This document shows, piece after piece, positions 8,937-17,133 of a DNA stretch of 64,000 nt. Location: the NCBI GenBank assembly GCA_005793345.1, contig SXSU01000066.1, positions 22,294 through 86,293 of the forward strand. The letters are read 5' to 3'. Position numbers and translations under genes: made by a program. Numbering within the stretch: the stretch's first letter is position 1; each line of letters opens with the position of its first letter. The notes beneath the pieces are model-generated. The model worked only from the letters and a program-made list of their open reading frames with translations, was not told the DNA's origin and did not search any database. This stretch comes from Bdellovibrionales bacterium (GTDB lineage: Bacteria > Bdellovibrionota > Bdellovibrionia > Bdellovibrionales > Bdellovibrionaceae).

Positions 8937-10331
8937 ATGTCTTTCAATAATTTTAATAAAATAGATTTTATTAAAATATTTTTTCCAAATTTAGTTTTTG
9001 TATTCATATCAGCCTGTACACCAAGCACTAAAAAAGCACCAATTGTCACAAATTCACACCCAGTTGAACATACTTCGGCTACAAATACTGAAGGTACCGT
9101 TGATGGAGGCGGTGGTGGAAATAAAATTTGCGGACGACCTATTGATGCTTTTAGAATCAAAATCAATGATACCCCTGAGTTTAAAAAATATATTAATCCG
9201 ATTTTTCAATATTTTGCTTCGACATCATCATCGGGATGTGAAGATTGTCAATCACACGCTTTTGCAGTAGGTGCCCATATTAATTATACAATTTTTAATA
9301 AAGGATGGTATCTTGTTCCTTGTCCGATTGAAAAAATCTCTAAGGAAAAAATTGGTTCTGTATTTGATACTGAGCAGGTTGCTCTACAAACTTTTGATGA
9401 CATTTGGATTGATGAAAATAAATTTAATTCAATGAATGAAGAAGATAGAGCTTTAATGATATTTCATGAAATAATTATGAGTATAAAAATTTTAAAATCT
9501 GATTCAGCTTTAAATCAGTGTATAGCCTTTGCCCCCTCTGAAAGTTATTGCACTGGACTCTACAATAGACCTCGAAAAAAAGTTATCGACTTAAATACTT
9601 CAGACTACAAAGATGTTAGAATTGTTACTAACGAGTTATTTAAAAATTATAAAAGTTATGACGAAATCATAAGATCATCGACTCCTGAAAACACGCAAAA
9701 ACCAAAATCTGTTTATTCACTTCTAAGGAGTTATAATTTTAGCAATGAATATAACATTTGGAGTCGCTCCTCTTCTGAAAAACCTTCCGTAACAATAAAA
9801 GAACTGATTCATAAGTTAAGAACTTCACAACTTACATCATCAGTTCCTAAATTTTCTAATTTTAAAGAAATTAATAAAACGACATATGAGGCAACAAGCA
9901 ACTGTGAATTTGAATTTAATCATGATCTTGCAAACGATAATTTACTTTTTAAATTTAAGACCTATAGTTTAGAAAATAAAAACATTGAAATCCAAATTCA
10001 AAAACTGTTAAAAGTAAATACTAATGAAAAAATTGAAGGTCATTATAATGACCAATATGAAAATAATCAATTGGTCGAATATAAAAGCTTTAGCCTTCCA
10101 TTTGGATTTAGCAATAAGGAAGATAGTCTTTTAAAAATAGGTGATAAAACATTTTCTCTTTATTTTACGTTTGATGGTGATTCTTTAACATCATATGAAG
10201 TCACCGAAATGGTGTGTATTGATGTCAATAAAGAAAATCAATGTGTGAGTTTTCATTCAATGAATGATAGTAAAGTTTCTCATACATGTATAAATAAACA
10301 AACAATTCACCTTTCACGAACAGCTGAATAA
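8937..10331 (+). CDS. Large lipoprotein with a degenerate HExxH-like motif
   Basis: 464 residues from ATG 8937, chosen because GAAGGAG lies six bases upstream and the resulting N-terminus is a lipoprotein signal (lipobox FISAC). An upstream in-frame ATG at 8826 would put 37 extra residues before the signal. After the Cys comes a linker and a glycine run (DGGGGGNKICG). Near the centre, EDRALMIFHEIIMSIK resembles the zinc helix of metallopeptidases but has HEIIM rather than HExxH, so the second His is missing. Several cysteine pairs are present. It lies downstream of the small lipoprotein gene at 8235. Family not recognised. Confidence 0.68.
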   Translation: MSFNNFNKIDFIKIFFPNLVFVFISACTPSTKKAPIVTNSHPVEHTSATNTEGTVDGGGGGNKICGRPIDAFRIKINDTPEFKKYINPIFQYFASTSSSGCEDCQSHAFAVGAHINYTIFNKGWYLVPCPIEKISKEKIGSVFDTEQVALQTFDDIWIDENKFNSMNEEDRALMIFHEIIMSIKILKSDSALNQCIAFAPSESYCTGLYNRPRKKVIDLNTSDYKDVRIVTNELFKNYKSYDEIIRSSTPENTQKPKSVYSLLRSYNFSNEYNIWSRSSSEKPSVTIKELIHKLRTSQLTSSVPKFSNFKEINKTTYEATSNCEFEFNHDLANDNLLFKFKTYSLENKNIEIQIQKLLKVNTNEKIEGHYNDQYENNQLVEYKSFSLPFGFSNKEDSLLKIGDKTFSLYFTFDGDSLTSYEVTEMVCIDVNKENQCVSFHSMNDSKVSHTCINKQTIHLSRTAE

Positions 10332-10391
10332 TTAAAGTAAGTTTATTTCAACCCCAAAATTATTTCTATTTAAAAAATAATAACTGATATA

Positions 10392-11582
10392 CTAAACCAA
10401 TGATTCCCATGGATAAATGAAACATCCTTCAAAATTTAATTTTTGACTGGTTCCTGATAAAACCAGTTTTTGCACTTTGCTTTTATCTTCAATTTTATTT
10501 TCGATGCTCTTAAAAATTAAAAAATCCCTTTTATCAAATCCCTCTTTACCCAACAATTTAATTAATAAAATTTTTTGATTATCGAGTTCAAAAACCAGAT
10601 CAATGAATTTTCCTTTAGAAGTACGAAAGTAATTTAATGTACGAATCGAAACACCCGTATAGGAAAGCTGAGAATAAATTTCGAGATAGAACCAAGTGAG
10701 TAGTTTTTTATCAAAACTAGCCTTAAAAAAATCAAGTAATCCGGTGTCAGTTAAAAAATAAATTGATTTACCTGTAGATTCTTTATAAGGAGCAATCTCA
10801 AAAATTACAAATAAGTTTTTTAACACTTTTAAATATCTATTAACAGTTTTAAGGGGTTGTTTGGTGTACTTAGATATAAGTGGACCATTTGCTTCTTCCA
10901 CTGTTGATATAGCCTCCAATATCAAAAAACAAACCTCAGAATCTAATTTAAAATTTTTAAATTGGTGAATATCCCTTTCTACAGTGAGTGAAATCCAATC
11001 ACTTAGTGCTGCTAATCTTTCTTCATCAGAATGGATATTAAAAATTCCAGGAAAACCACCTCTATCTAAATATCTTAAGAGTTCAGTTCTGCTAGCTCTT
11101 GGTTTATCTTTAGGAAATGGAAAATTTTTCTGTTCAATAAAAGGCAACTTAAGACTCTCTGATAAATTGAACGGAAAGAGTCTAGTCCGTGACAATCTTC
11201 CAGTTAGTGATTCTTTTATCTTTGTTTCCAATGAAAATTCTGTTGAACCCAACAAAACATATTGTCCAGGTTTTCTTTTTTCATCTACTAGACTTTTAAT
11301 TTCATCAAACAAATCAGGAGCCTTTTGCGCTTCATCAATAACGAGTGGCCGCTCTTCTGTTTGCATTAAAAATGAGTGAGGTTTAGACTCAGCAAAAGTT
11401 CTTAATTCTTTTTTATCCAATGAAAAATATTTAGCTTCTTTAATTGAATGGGGTAGCAATTCTCTTGCAAAATAACTTTTACCACACTGCCTTGGGCCTT
11501 GAATTGAAACCACCGGTGAAAATTTCATTTTCTTTAAAAATACAGATAAAATATGTCTTTTTCTTTGATGAGCTAGGGTCAT
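10392..11582 (-). CDS. AAA_14/DUF4143 ATPase, second of three paralogues
   Basis: 396 residues. Walker A GPRQCGKS (29-36), Walker B PLVIDEAQKAP (79-89), and LGSTEFSL...ESLTGRLSRTRL for the sensor and arginine-finger region. A winged-helix-like middle (PLISKYTKQPLKTVNRYLKV split at its turn) and a DUF4143 C-terminal part follow. The nuclease-like motif is degenerate: FIDLVFE then LLIKLLGKE, where the usual E-x-K is lost. The start codon lies immediately next to one arm of a perfect 23-base inverted repeat (11584-11649), whose AAGG probably serves as the ribosome binding site. The third paralogue is upstream on the same strand, 87 bases away. Confidence 0.86.
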   Translation of the reverse strand: MTLAHQRKRHILSVFLKKMKFSPVVSIQGPRQCGKSYFARELLPHSIKEAKYFSLDKKELRTFAESKPHSFLMQTEERPLVIDEAQKAPDLFDEIKSLVDEKRKPGQYVLLGSTEFSLETKIKESLTGRLSRTRLFPFNLSESLKLPFIEQKNFPFPKDKPRASRTELLRYLDRGGFPGIFNIHSDEERLAALSDWISLTVERDIHQFKNFKLDSEVCFLILEAISTVEEANGPLISKYTKQPLKTVNRYLKVLKNLFVIFEIAPYKESTGKSIYFLTDTGLLDFFKASFDKKLLTWFYLEIYSQLSYTGVSIRTLNYFRTSKGKFIDLVFELDNQKILLIKLLGKEGFDKRDFLIFKSIENKIEDKSKVQKLVLSGTSQKLNFEGCFIYPWESLV

Positions 11583-11583
11583 A

Positions 11584-11649
11584 TACCTTAATTTAACCCT
11601 TCCAATTTAATCCAGTCAAGGCCATTATTGGAAGGGTTAAATTAAGGTA
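11584..11649. promoter_or_regulatory. Perfect 23-base inverted repeat at the start of the second ATPase
   Basis: 11584-11606 (TACCTTAATTTAACCC..., 23 bases) is exactly complementary to 11627-11649, with a 20-base spacer. On the ATPase strand the promoter-distal arm ends AAGGTA one base before the ATG at 11582, so the likely Shine-Dalgarno AAGG is part of the stem. A transcript reaching from upstream could fold and hide this site. It lies only 20 bases beyond the stop of the third ATPase, so it could also act as that gene's terminator. Confidence 0.75.
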
Positions 11650-11669
11650 GTAAAAACTTTTATTTGCTT

Positions 11670-12806
11670 TTAGACTAGATTTTCTTCTTTGCAAAAAAGA
11701 TCGAATGGTATAAGAATTGTTTTTTCATCCACTTGTCGATGAGTCGTCCCTAAATGAACTTGATAAAACTTTGGAATATTGGTTCTTTCTTTGAAATATT
11801 TTATGTGAGGAGATATTGTTCTTTCTCCAAACTTACATTCAACTGCAAAAATTGGTTTTTTACTTTTTAAAACTACAAAATCAATTTCACGTTTATCAGT
11901 ATCTCTTAAAAATCGGAGTTCCGTTTTGTATCCTTCAACATCTTCTAAGAAATGACAATACTTTAATAAGTGAGATGCGACCATATTCTCAAACCGAATA
12001 CCTGGAGTCTCTATCTGACTCCAATCCCACATATATAATTTTTGTTCTTTTTTTACTGCTCGTATTTTAACTGATCCAAATGGTGCAATTTGAAAAGAAT
12101 AATAAAGTGATGATAATACTCCTAGCCATCTTTTTACTGTTTTAAAATCCACTTCAATATCATGAGATAAAGAATTTATTGAAAGTGGAGAACCAACACG
12201 ATTTGGTAACTCTTCTGCCAAGGAATAAATTTTATCAAGATCTTTGACATCTTCCCAATCTTTAAGATCAGTTCTGATCAGTCGATTTAATCTTTGAATA
12301 TGCCACCGTCTTAAAGTTCGCTCATCTCCTTCAGTGTAAGGTTCAGGGAATCCACCAAATTTTAAGAGCTTCTCAGTGCAATTTTTTTCATATTTCAACT
12401 CGGGTAAACTATAGGGATGCAACCTGTAGTAATGATATCTTCCTAAAAGAGAATCCCCACCTTTTCTAAAATGATCCAAACGAGCCGACCCTGTAATTAA
12501 AAATGAATGGGTGTTTTTAAGAGTATCATAAAATCCCTTAACTAAATTTCGCCAGCTTTTGAATTTATGAATTTCATCTAAAACAATGAGTCGTTCAGTC
12601 TGTGGCCAATCATGTTTTTTTATTTTATCCCGATGTATATCTAAATCCCAATTGAGATAGGCAGGGTGTTTATCAACATAATTTGCGATCAAACCTTGAG
12701 CTAGGGTCGTTTTACCAACTTGCCTAGGACCACCTAAGAAAACCATCTTTTTCTTTAAATCATCTTTAATATATGGCTCTAAATATCTCATGAGTAAATT
12801 GGACAT
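11670..12806 (-). CDS. AAA_14/DUF4143 ATPase, third of three paralogues
   Basis: 378 residues. Walker A GGPRQVGKTT (25-34), Walker B RLIVLDEIHKF (72-82), then ITGSARLD...SLLGRYHYYRL. DUF4143 region with MVASHLLKYCHFLEDVEG and a well-kept nuclease-like core: REIDFVVL then IFAVECKFGE, matching the D...ExK pattern. GGAG lies four bases before the ATG. The first six codons overlap an array of inverted repeats (12790-12855). It lies downstream of the CPBP gene on the same strand and upstream of the second ATPase, yet its sequence is quite different from the other two copies, so they are not recent duplicates. Confidence 0.87.
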   Translation of the reverse strand: MSNLLMRYLEPYIKDDLKKKMVFLGGPRQVGKTTLAQGLIANYVDKHPAYLNWDLDIHRDKIKKHDWPQTERLIVLDEIHKFKSWRNLVKGFYDTLKNTHSFLITGSARLDHFRKGGDSLLGRYHYYRLHPYSLPELKYEKNCTEKLLKFGGFPEPYTEGDERTLRRWHIQRLNRLIRTDLKDWEDVKDLDKIYSLAEELPNRVGSPLSINSLSHDIEVDFKTVKRWLGVLSSLYYSFQIAPFGSVKIRAVKKEQKLYMWDWSQIETPGIRFENMVASHLLKYCHFLEDVEGYKTELRFLRDTDKREIDFVVLKSKKPIFAVECKFGERTISPHIKYFKERTNIPKFYQVHLGTTHRQVDEKTILIPFDLFCKEENLV

Positions 12807-12855
12807 AACTCCAATTTACTCATGAGTAAACTGGAGTCAAGTCCAATTTACTCAT
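12790..12855. promoter_or_regulatory. Four-fold inverted-repeat array overlapping the start of the third ATPase
   Basis: The 13-base motif CCAATTTACTCAT appears at 12811-12823 and 12843-12855; its complement appears at 12790-12802 and, with one change, at 12822-12834. This makes a perfect outer 15-base inverted repeat (12790-12804 with 12841-12855) around an inner 30-base palindrome (12808-12837, one mismatched pair). The array runs into codons 2-6 of the ATPase and includes its Shine-Dalgarno GGAG. It looks like an operator for a dimeric or multimeric binder, or an RNA switch. Confidence 0.78.
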
Positions 12856-12898
12856 ATTAAAAATTCTTTTCTTTGCCAAGATCAGAACTTCAAGAATC

Positions 12899-13726
12899 TT
12901 AACTTTTATTAAGAAGAATTATAGTAAACATAATTGCATCAGTGATTGAGTGGGTGATCCAAGATAAACTTGCTGATTTAAATATATAATATTGAATTCC
13001 AATTAAGATTCCAAATAATGAAGTCAACACAACTCCAATACTACCAGAAGGAAAACCTCCAGAAAAATGCATATATCCAAAAATAACTGAAGCAGTACTA
13101 ATGGCAACCAGAGGCGATGAATTAGTAGCTAAAAAGCTCTGCAATGAAAAACGAAAATATAATTCTTCCCGCAACCCATTTATCAATGCCATCAAAAACA
13201 CAACAAGTGGTATTGACCAAATTGGCAATTGTGGTAAAGGAAATTGATTAGCAACATCTTTATTAAAAAAATAATATAGGACTAAGCAAAATAACGAAGG
13301 TAAAACAATGGCAAAAATTGAATAAATCATTTTATTACTGAATCGAAAAGTCCAATCTATATTCATTTTTTGCTTAAGAATAAGCCTTGAAAGGACAATA
13401 AAAAATAAAGATCCAATAAATTGATCCACTGGCCAAAATAGATATCCAATAATAGGGTATTTGATTTCTAATAGCCAGAAAGAGAAAAAAAACAATATTA
13501 TGTTTGCTACAGTCCTCTGTAAACTAGATTTATTTAAAATTTTCAATAGCAATAGAATAGAAAGTAATAATAAAATTGTAATGGCATGAAATTTTAAAAC
13601 GAAAAAAATATGACTCGAAATTATCACGCTGAAAAATATAAGAAAATCTAACCAATCAGGGATATGGGACTTTAAAATTAAAAAATTTTCATTTTTGAAA
13701 TTAACTCTTTGATCTGATTTAACCAT
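12899..13726 (-). CDS. CPBP (CAAX/Abi) family intramembrane metalloprotease
   Basis: 275 residues with about eight hydrophobic helices. The conserved motifs of type II CAAX/CPBP proteases are all present: motif 1 EELYFRF (Glu187, Glu188, Arg192), motif 2 FGYMHF (His220) and motif 3 with His259 and Asp263 in WITHSITDA. Bacterial members cleave peptides in the membrane and are linked to bacteriocin immunity, processing or envelope regulation. It is the last gene of a coupled run; the preceding hydrolase stop is 21 bases upstream. The specific substrate is unknown. Confidence 0.85.
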   Translation of the reverse strand: MVKSDQRVNFKNENFLILKSHIPDWLDFLIFFSVIISSHIFFVLKFHAITILLLLSILLLLKILNKSSLQRTVANIILFFFSFWLLEIKYPIIGYLFWPVDQFIGSLFFIVLSRLILKQKMNIDWTFRFSNKMIYSIFAIVLPSLFCLVLYYFFNKDVANQFPLPQLPIWSIPLVVFLMALINGLREELYFRFSLQSFLATNSSPLVAISTASVIFGYMHFSGGFPSGSIGVVLTSLFGILIGIQYYIFKSASLSWITHSITDAIMFTIILLNKS

Positions 13727-13747
13727 ACACTCCTCGAAAATGAAATT

Positions 13748-14449
13748 TTAGAAATCATTTAAAAAATCTTTCATCGTCTTAATATAAAGCTCATAATCAG
13801 GTAGAGTAATATTATGACCTGATTTCTCAAATATTACAACTTTTGATTTTTTAAATACGTACTTCATTTTATCTAATTCCTCAAGACTAATCATGCTCTC
13901 ATTTGCTGCCTTTAGTATTAAAACTGGTGTTTTTTTAAAAATTTCACATTGAGGAAGTAAGTTCAATTCTTTTGAAGACTCAGCAAGTCCCTTTAAAACT
14001 TTTATTTTATTTTTGTAATCATCTCTTAAAGAAGCCCTTTGAATCCAAACATCTCCAAATTTTCTTTGTGAAAGTGTTTTTTCTTGAATAACTAAACTTA
14101 GAATTTTTTCTTTATTACTAAGTGCATAAGCTATAGCATAAATAACACCTTGACTAAAACTAACTAGAATAAATTTTTTAAGATTAACTTCATTCACAAA
14201 AGCTTCAATATCGATTACATGATCTTCCAGAGTAAATTCTTTTTCATTTTTCGGATAATCTGATTGACCTCTTCCTCTTAGAGAAATTGCATAACAGGGA
14301 TGGTCTTTGAATTCATTAAAATCACTTATCCAGTCTTCAGCTTGCCCTAACATACCATGAATAAAGACAATAGGTATCCTATCCCCCTCTACTCTTTTAA
14401 TTCCATGCAACCTACCATAAGACATCTTAATAAAAATATTTTCAATCAT
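13748..14449 (-). CDS. Alpha/beta hydrolase
   Basis: 233 residues from ATG 14449. This start gives the overlap ATGATTGA with the upstream metallopeptidase stop; the longer reading from a TTG at 14485 has no ribosome site. Oxyanion region FIHGMLGQAEDW, nucleophile elbow LVSFSQGVI (Ser between Phe and Gln, a variant of GxSxG with Ser in place of the first Gly), acid in a strand near LILKAANES, and catalytic His in KSGHNITLPD. Family members hydrolyse esters or amides; the substrate cannot be told. It is the fourth gene of the run 17034-12899. Confidence 0.84.
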   Translation of the reverse strand: MIENIFIKMSYGRLHGIKRVEGDRIPIVFIHGMLGQAEDWISDFNEFKDHPCYAISLRGRGQSDYPKNEKEFTLEDHVIDIEAFVNEVNLKKFILVSFSQGVIYAIAYALSNKEKILSLVIQEKTLSQRKFGDVWIQRASLRDDYKNKIKVLKGLAESSKELNLLPQCEIFKKTPVLILKAANESMISLEELDKMKYVFKKSKVVIFEKSGHNITLPDYELYIKTMKDFLNDF

Positions 14450-15707
14450 AGAAATCCAATTTTTGTTTAGTACTTTTAATCGCAAAAGATGTACTTGAAA
14501 TTAATTCTGCATTTTGTTTTTTAACTCGAATTGAAAAAGCTTTTTCAAAATTATGAAGTGCCAGTTCATAATCACCTTTATCAAAATATAATTTTCCAAG
14601 ATGTTGAAAATAAAAATCTTGATACTCTGTAAATTGATTTAAGGCCAATACACTTTCAACTTTATTAAGCAGATCATGTGCTTCTTCAAACTTTTTTTCA
14701 AATCGAAAAACATCCGCCCATCTAATATTATTTATTAGGTCCATTTTTAAATCCGTTTTTTTAAAAAAAATAGAAGCAATTTTAAAAAGATCATTAGCTT
14801 TTCTATAATTTCTCAACTGACGATAATAGACTGCAATCTGACTTATTTTTTTATGGCGCGCCAATTGTTCCAAAAAATCTATCTTACGCTCTTCTAAATC
14901 TATGAACTTTTCAATCTGTGATGGGATTTCTGGATAGTCATGTAAATCATCCGAATAAAATGACTTTAGATTTGGCTTCTTGGAAAATAAATTCAGCCTA
15001 TCAATACAACCAGTTAAACCATTCTCTTTAAAAATTTTACTAAAATAAAATAACCCATATATTGATGCATGTTTTTTCCAATAAGGACCAGTATTACCTT
15101 CAACTAATAATTTTTCTTTAACATTATCACTAATTTCAGTTGAAAAAAGAGTTTTTTGAATCTTAAAAAACATTTTTTCAGCCCAATCATATTTTTCCTG
15201 ATAATGATTTTGAAAATCTAAAAGTTTATATCTATGGGGAAAACTTAAGAAATGAGCCAAACCTTCATCTATCATTATTCTATGATAATTTCCCAAGTAA
15301 TCTTTTTCAGGTATGAGTGGCAATTTTTTCTCGGTAATAAAATGAACAAGTTCATGAATTATGATTAATCTATCTTCAGCTTGAAATATATAATCAAAAC
15401 CTTCGGCGTTGAAGTAAATTTTTGTTTCTAGCTTATCTGTTATTGTCCACGCATCAAAAAGCTTATCAATACCATAAGTTATATATACCGAAACAGTAGG
15501 TTTATATTCTTCAGCTAAAATAATATTTAGTTCTGTAAAATCAATGTCTGCAATTGACTTCACCACTGATTTAAAAAACTTATCATAATCATTTTCATTA
15601 AATTTTGATTTAACTAAAGAAAGATCTTTTCTGAGGTTTAGAACTTCCTCAGGCGCTATCTTAAAGAAACTAAACTTCCATTTTGAAACTTCAGATTCAG
15701 AATTCAT
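14442..15707 (-). CDS. Zinc metallopeptidase-like domain fused to TPR repeats
   Basis: 421 residues. A gluzincin-type active site is visible: IIIHELVHFITE (His118, Glu119, His122) and a downstream IDEGLAHFL with Glu148 as third ligand. The C-terminal third carries helix pairs with TPR spacing (YYRQLRNYRKANDLFKIA, later LGKLYFDKGDYELALHNFEKA, each part of a longer repeat). No signal peptide, so it is probably cytoplasmic. The start overlaps the GNAT stop (TAATG) and its end overlaps the hydrolase. The combination of a protease with a TPR tail in a coupled operon suggests a regulatory or maturation protease; that is inference. Confidence 0.75.
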   Translation of the reverse strand: MNSESEVSKWKFSFFKIAPEEVLNLRKDLSLVKSKFNENDYDKFFKSVVKSIADIDFTELNIILAEEYKPTVSVYITYGIDKLFDAWTITDKLETKIYFNAEGFDYIFQAEDRLIIIHELVHFITEKKLPLIPEKDYLGNYHRIMIDEGLAHFLSFPHRYKLLDFQNHYQEKYDWAEKMFFKIQKTLFSTEISDNVKEKLLVEGNTGPYWKKHASIYGLFYFSKIFKENGLTGCIDRLNLFSKKPNLKSFYSDDLHDYPEIPSQIEKFIDLEERKIDFLEQLARHKKISQIAVYYRQLRNYRKANDLFKIASIFFKKTDLKMDLINNIRWADVFRFEKKFEEAHDLLNKVESVLALNQFTEYQDFYFQHLGKLYFDKGDYELALHNFEKAFSIRVKKQNAELISSTSFAIKSTKQKLDFYD

Positions 15708-16258
15708 TAATTTAACAACATTTCATAAATGAATTCATCGTGAAATTTTCCATCAATAAATGCTATTTCTTTTAAAACTCCAATCCTGCGAAAACCGATC
15801 TTTTCGTAAAGTGCAATACCTGGCAAATTAAATGTTCGAACACTTAATTCAAGTCGATGAAAATTATTTTTTTTCGCAATTTCAATGGCATATTTTAAAA
15901 GAAAATTGCCCAATCCTAAATTGTGAAATTCTTTTTCAAGTCCCATTCCAATACGTGCGTTGAATTTTAAAAAATCTCCTCCCATTCCAAAGCAGCCCAG
16001 ATTACCAATTATTCTATCACCATCAAATGCTGAAATCATAAACTTTGATGGGCTTGCTGAAAAATCTGTTAAAATTTTTGCTTCCTCTTCAACTGGAAAA
16101 GTGTCCCAATAGTTTTTTGGAAAGTTCATATTTTGATAAGATTGACTTGCAACAATTTTGAGATGATTTAAAAGATTTTGAGCATCTTCGGGTAATGGAG
16201 ATTTTAAAGTTAATTCTTTTCCATTTTTAATTTTAATATTTTTAACAGTTATAATCAT
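15707..16258 (-). CDS. GNAT-family N-acetyltransferase
   Basis: 183 residues from ATG 16258, chosen because it forms an ATGA overlap with the methyltransferase stop. The fold's motif A is seen as RIGMGLEKEFHNLGLGNFLL (Q/RxxGxG/A-like acetyl-CoA loop: HNLGLG), preceded by the strand MISAFDGDRIIGNLGCFGM, with motif B NFHRLELSVRTFN and the closing ALYEKIGFRRIGVLKE typical of RimJ/RimL-like GNATs. It probably acetylates a small molecule or a protein N-terminus. Second gene of the coupled run. Confidence 0.87.
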   Translation of the reverse strand: MIITVKNIKIKNGKELTLKSPLPEDAQNLLNHLKIVASQSYQNMNFPKNYWDTFPVEEEAKILTDFSASPSKFMISAFDGDRIIGNLGCFGMGGDFLKFNARIGMGLEKEFHNLGLGNFLLKYAIEIAKKNNFHRLELSVRTFNLPGIALYEKIGFRRIGVLKEIAFIDGKFHDEFIYEMLLN

Positions 16259-17034
16259 ATTGCCTTTTGAGCTAGTACCGTTTGGTGCCAAGATTTATTT
16301 TCATCAAATGGACCGCCTTGAAGAGTTCCCCAAGTTCTGACAACCTTAAATCCCGCTTTCTTAAGCATCTTTTTCATTTCTTTATGTGTATAAACATTTT
16401 GTTGAAATGAACCTCTGAAAATAGAGGTCTTCTGTTTTCGAGCATCAATTATTGTCCAATTGGAATTAGTTCTCATTTTTTTTAAATCTAAAAATGCTTC
16501 ATCAATCATAAACAGATTCTTAGAAATTTCATAACCCATTGAATATTGTTTTTCTAATCGAATTTTAACTGCATTTGCATTGAGAGTGTTGATCACAAAA
16601 TAACCGCCAGGCTTAAGAACTTTGTTTACTTCCTTTAATGTCTTAAAATCATCACTCCGTTTATCGAAATAACCAAAACTATTGTACAGTGATACAACAA
16701 CATCAAATTGACTTTTAAGAAAATAATTTGAAGCCAGCTTCATATCACCTTTTATAAATTTAATGGGAAGACGTGCTTTCTTTGCACGACTTCGGGCCAT
16801 TTTTAAAAAGTGATTAGAAAAATCTAGTCCAAAAACCTTGTGCCCCATCTTTGCAAAGAAAATAGAATGACGACCTTCTCCGCAACACATATCAAGAATT
16901 TCTAGATTTTTTTTATTATTTCCAATTTGCTTAAGAACTTCATTAACTTCTAAGTGAGTTTGCTTGCCTTCTCGAGGTTTAAACATCACCTCACTAGTTA
17001 TTGGTTTGAAGAAATTTTTCCACCAATGTTTCAT
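16255..17034 (-). CDS. SAM-dependent methyltransferase
   Basis: 259 residues from ATG 17034, preceded by AGGAG with a four-base spacer. A class I Rossmann methyltransferase: motif I ILDMCCGEGRHSIFFA, motif II acidic residue in GLDFSNHF, motif III FIKGDMKL, then VVSLYNSFGYF and LKPGGYFVINTLNA. The sequence resembles Methyltransf_25/11 proteins of small-molecule type. It opens a run of five genes joined by overlaps or a 21-base gap (methyltransferase, acetyltransferase, metallopeptidase-TPR, hydrolase, CPBP protease). The substrate is unknown. Confidence 0.85.
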   Translation of the reverse strand: MKHWWKNFFKPITSEVMFKPREGKQTHLEVNEVLKQIGNNKKNLEILDMCCGEGRHSIFFAKMGHKVFGLDFSNHFLKMARSRAKKARLPIKFIKGDMKLASNYFLKSQFDVVVSLYNSFGYFDKRSDDFKTLKEVNKVLKPGGYFVINTLNANAVKIRLEKQYSMGYEISKNLFMIDEAFLDLKKMRTNSNWTIIDARKQKTSIFRGSFQQNVYTHKEMKKMLKKAGFKVVRTWGTLQGGPFDENKSWHQTVLAQKAI

Positions 17035-17133
17035 AAAACTCCTATTGAAATTATAAAGTACATACAAATCTCATAATTAATTTTCAGATTAAATTACCAC
17101 AGTTCAAGGAGAATTAATCAACCAAAAATTTAA

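Noticed and set aside
8903..9166. Open frame with PPPPPS on the minus strand
   Set aside because: Antisense shadow of the glycine-run region of the lipoprotein at 8937; no ribosome site or family resemblance.
10984..11379. 131-codon open frame on the + strand
   Set aside because: Entirely inside the second ATPase gene in antisense; Ser/Leu-rich pseudo-coding pattern caused by the AT-rich codon use of the real gene.
5158..12806. Reading the three DUF4143 ATPases as recent duplicates or as one broken transposon
   Set aside because: The proteins differ strongly along their length and the flanking palindromes are unrelated; no terminal repeats or transposase motifs bracket the region.
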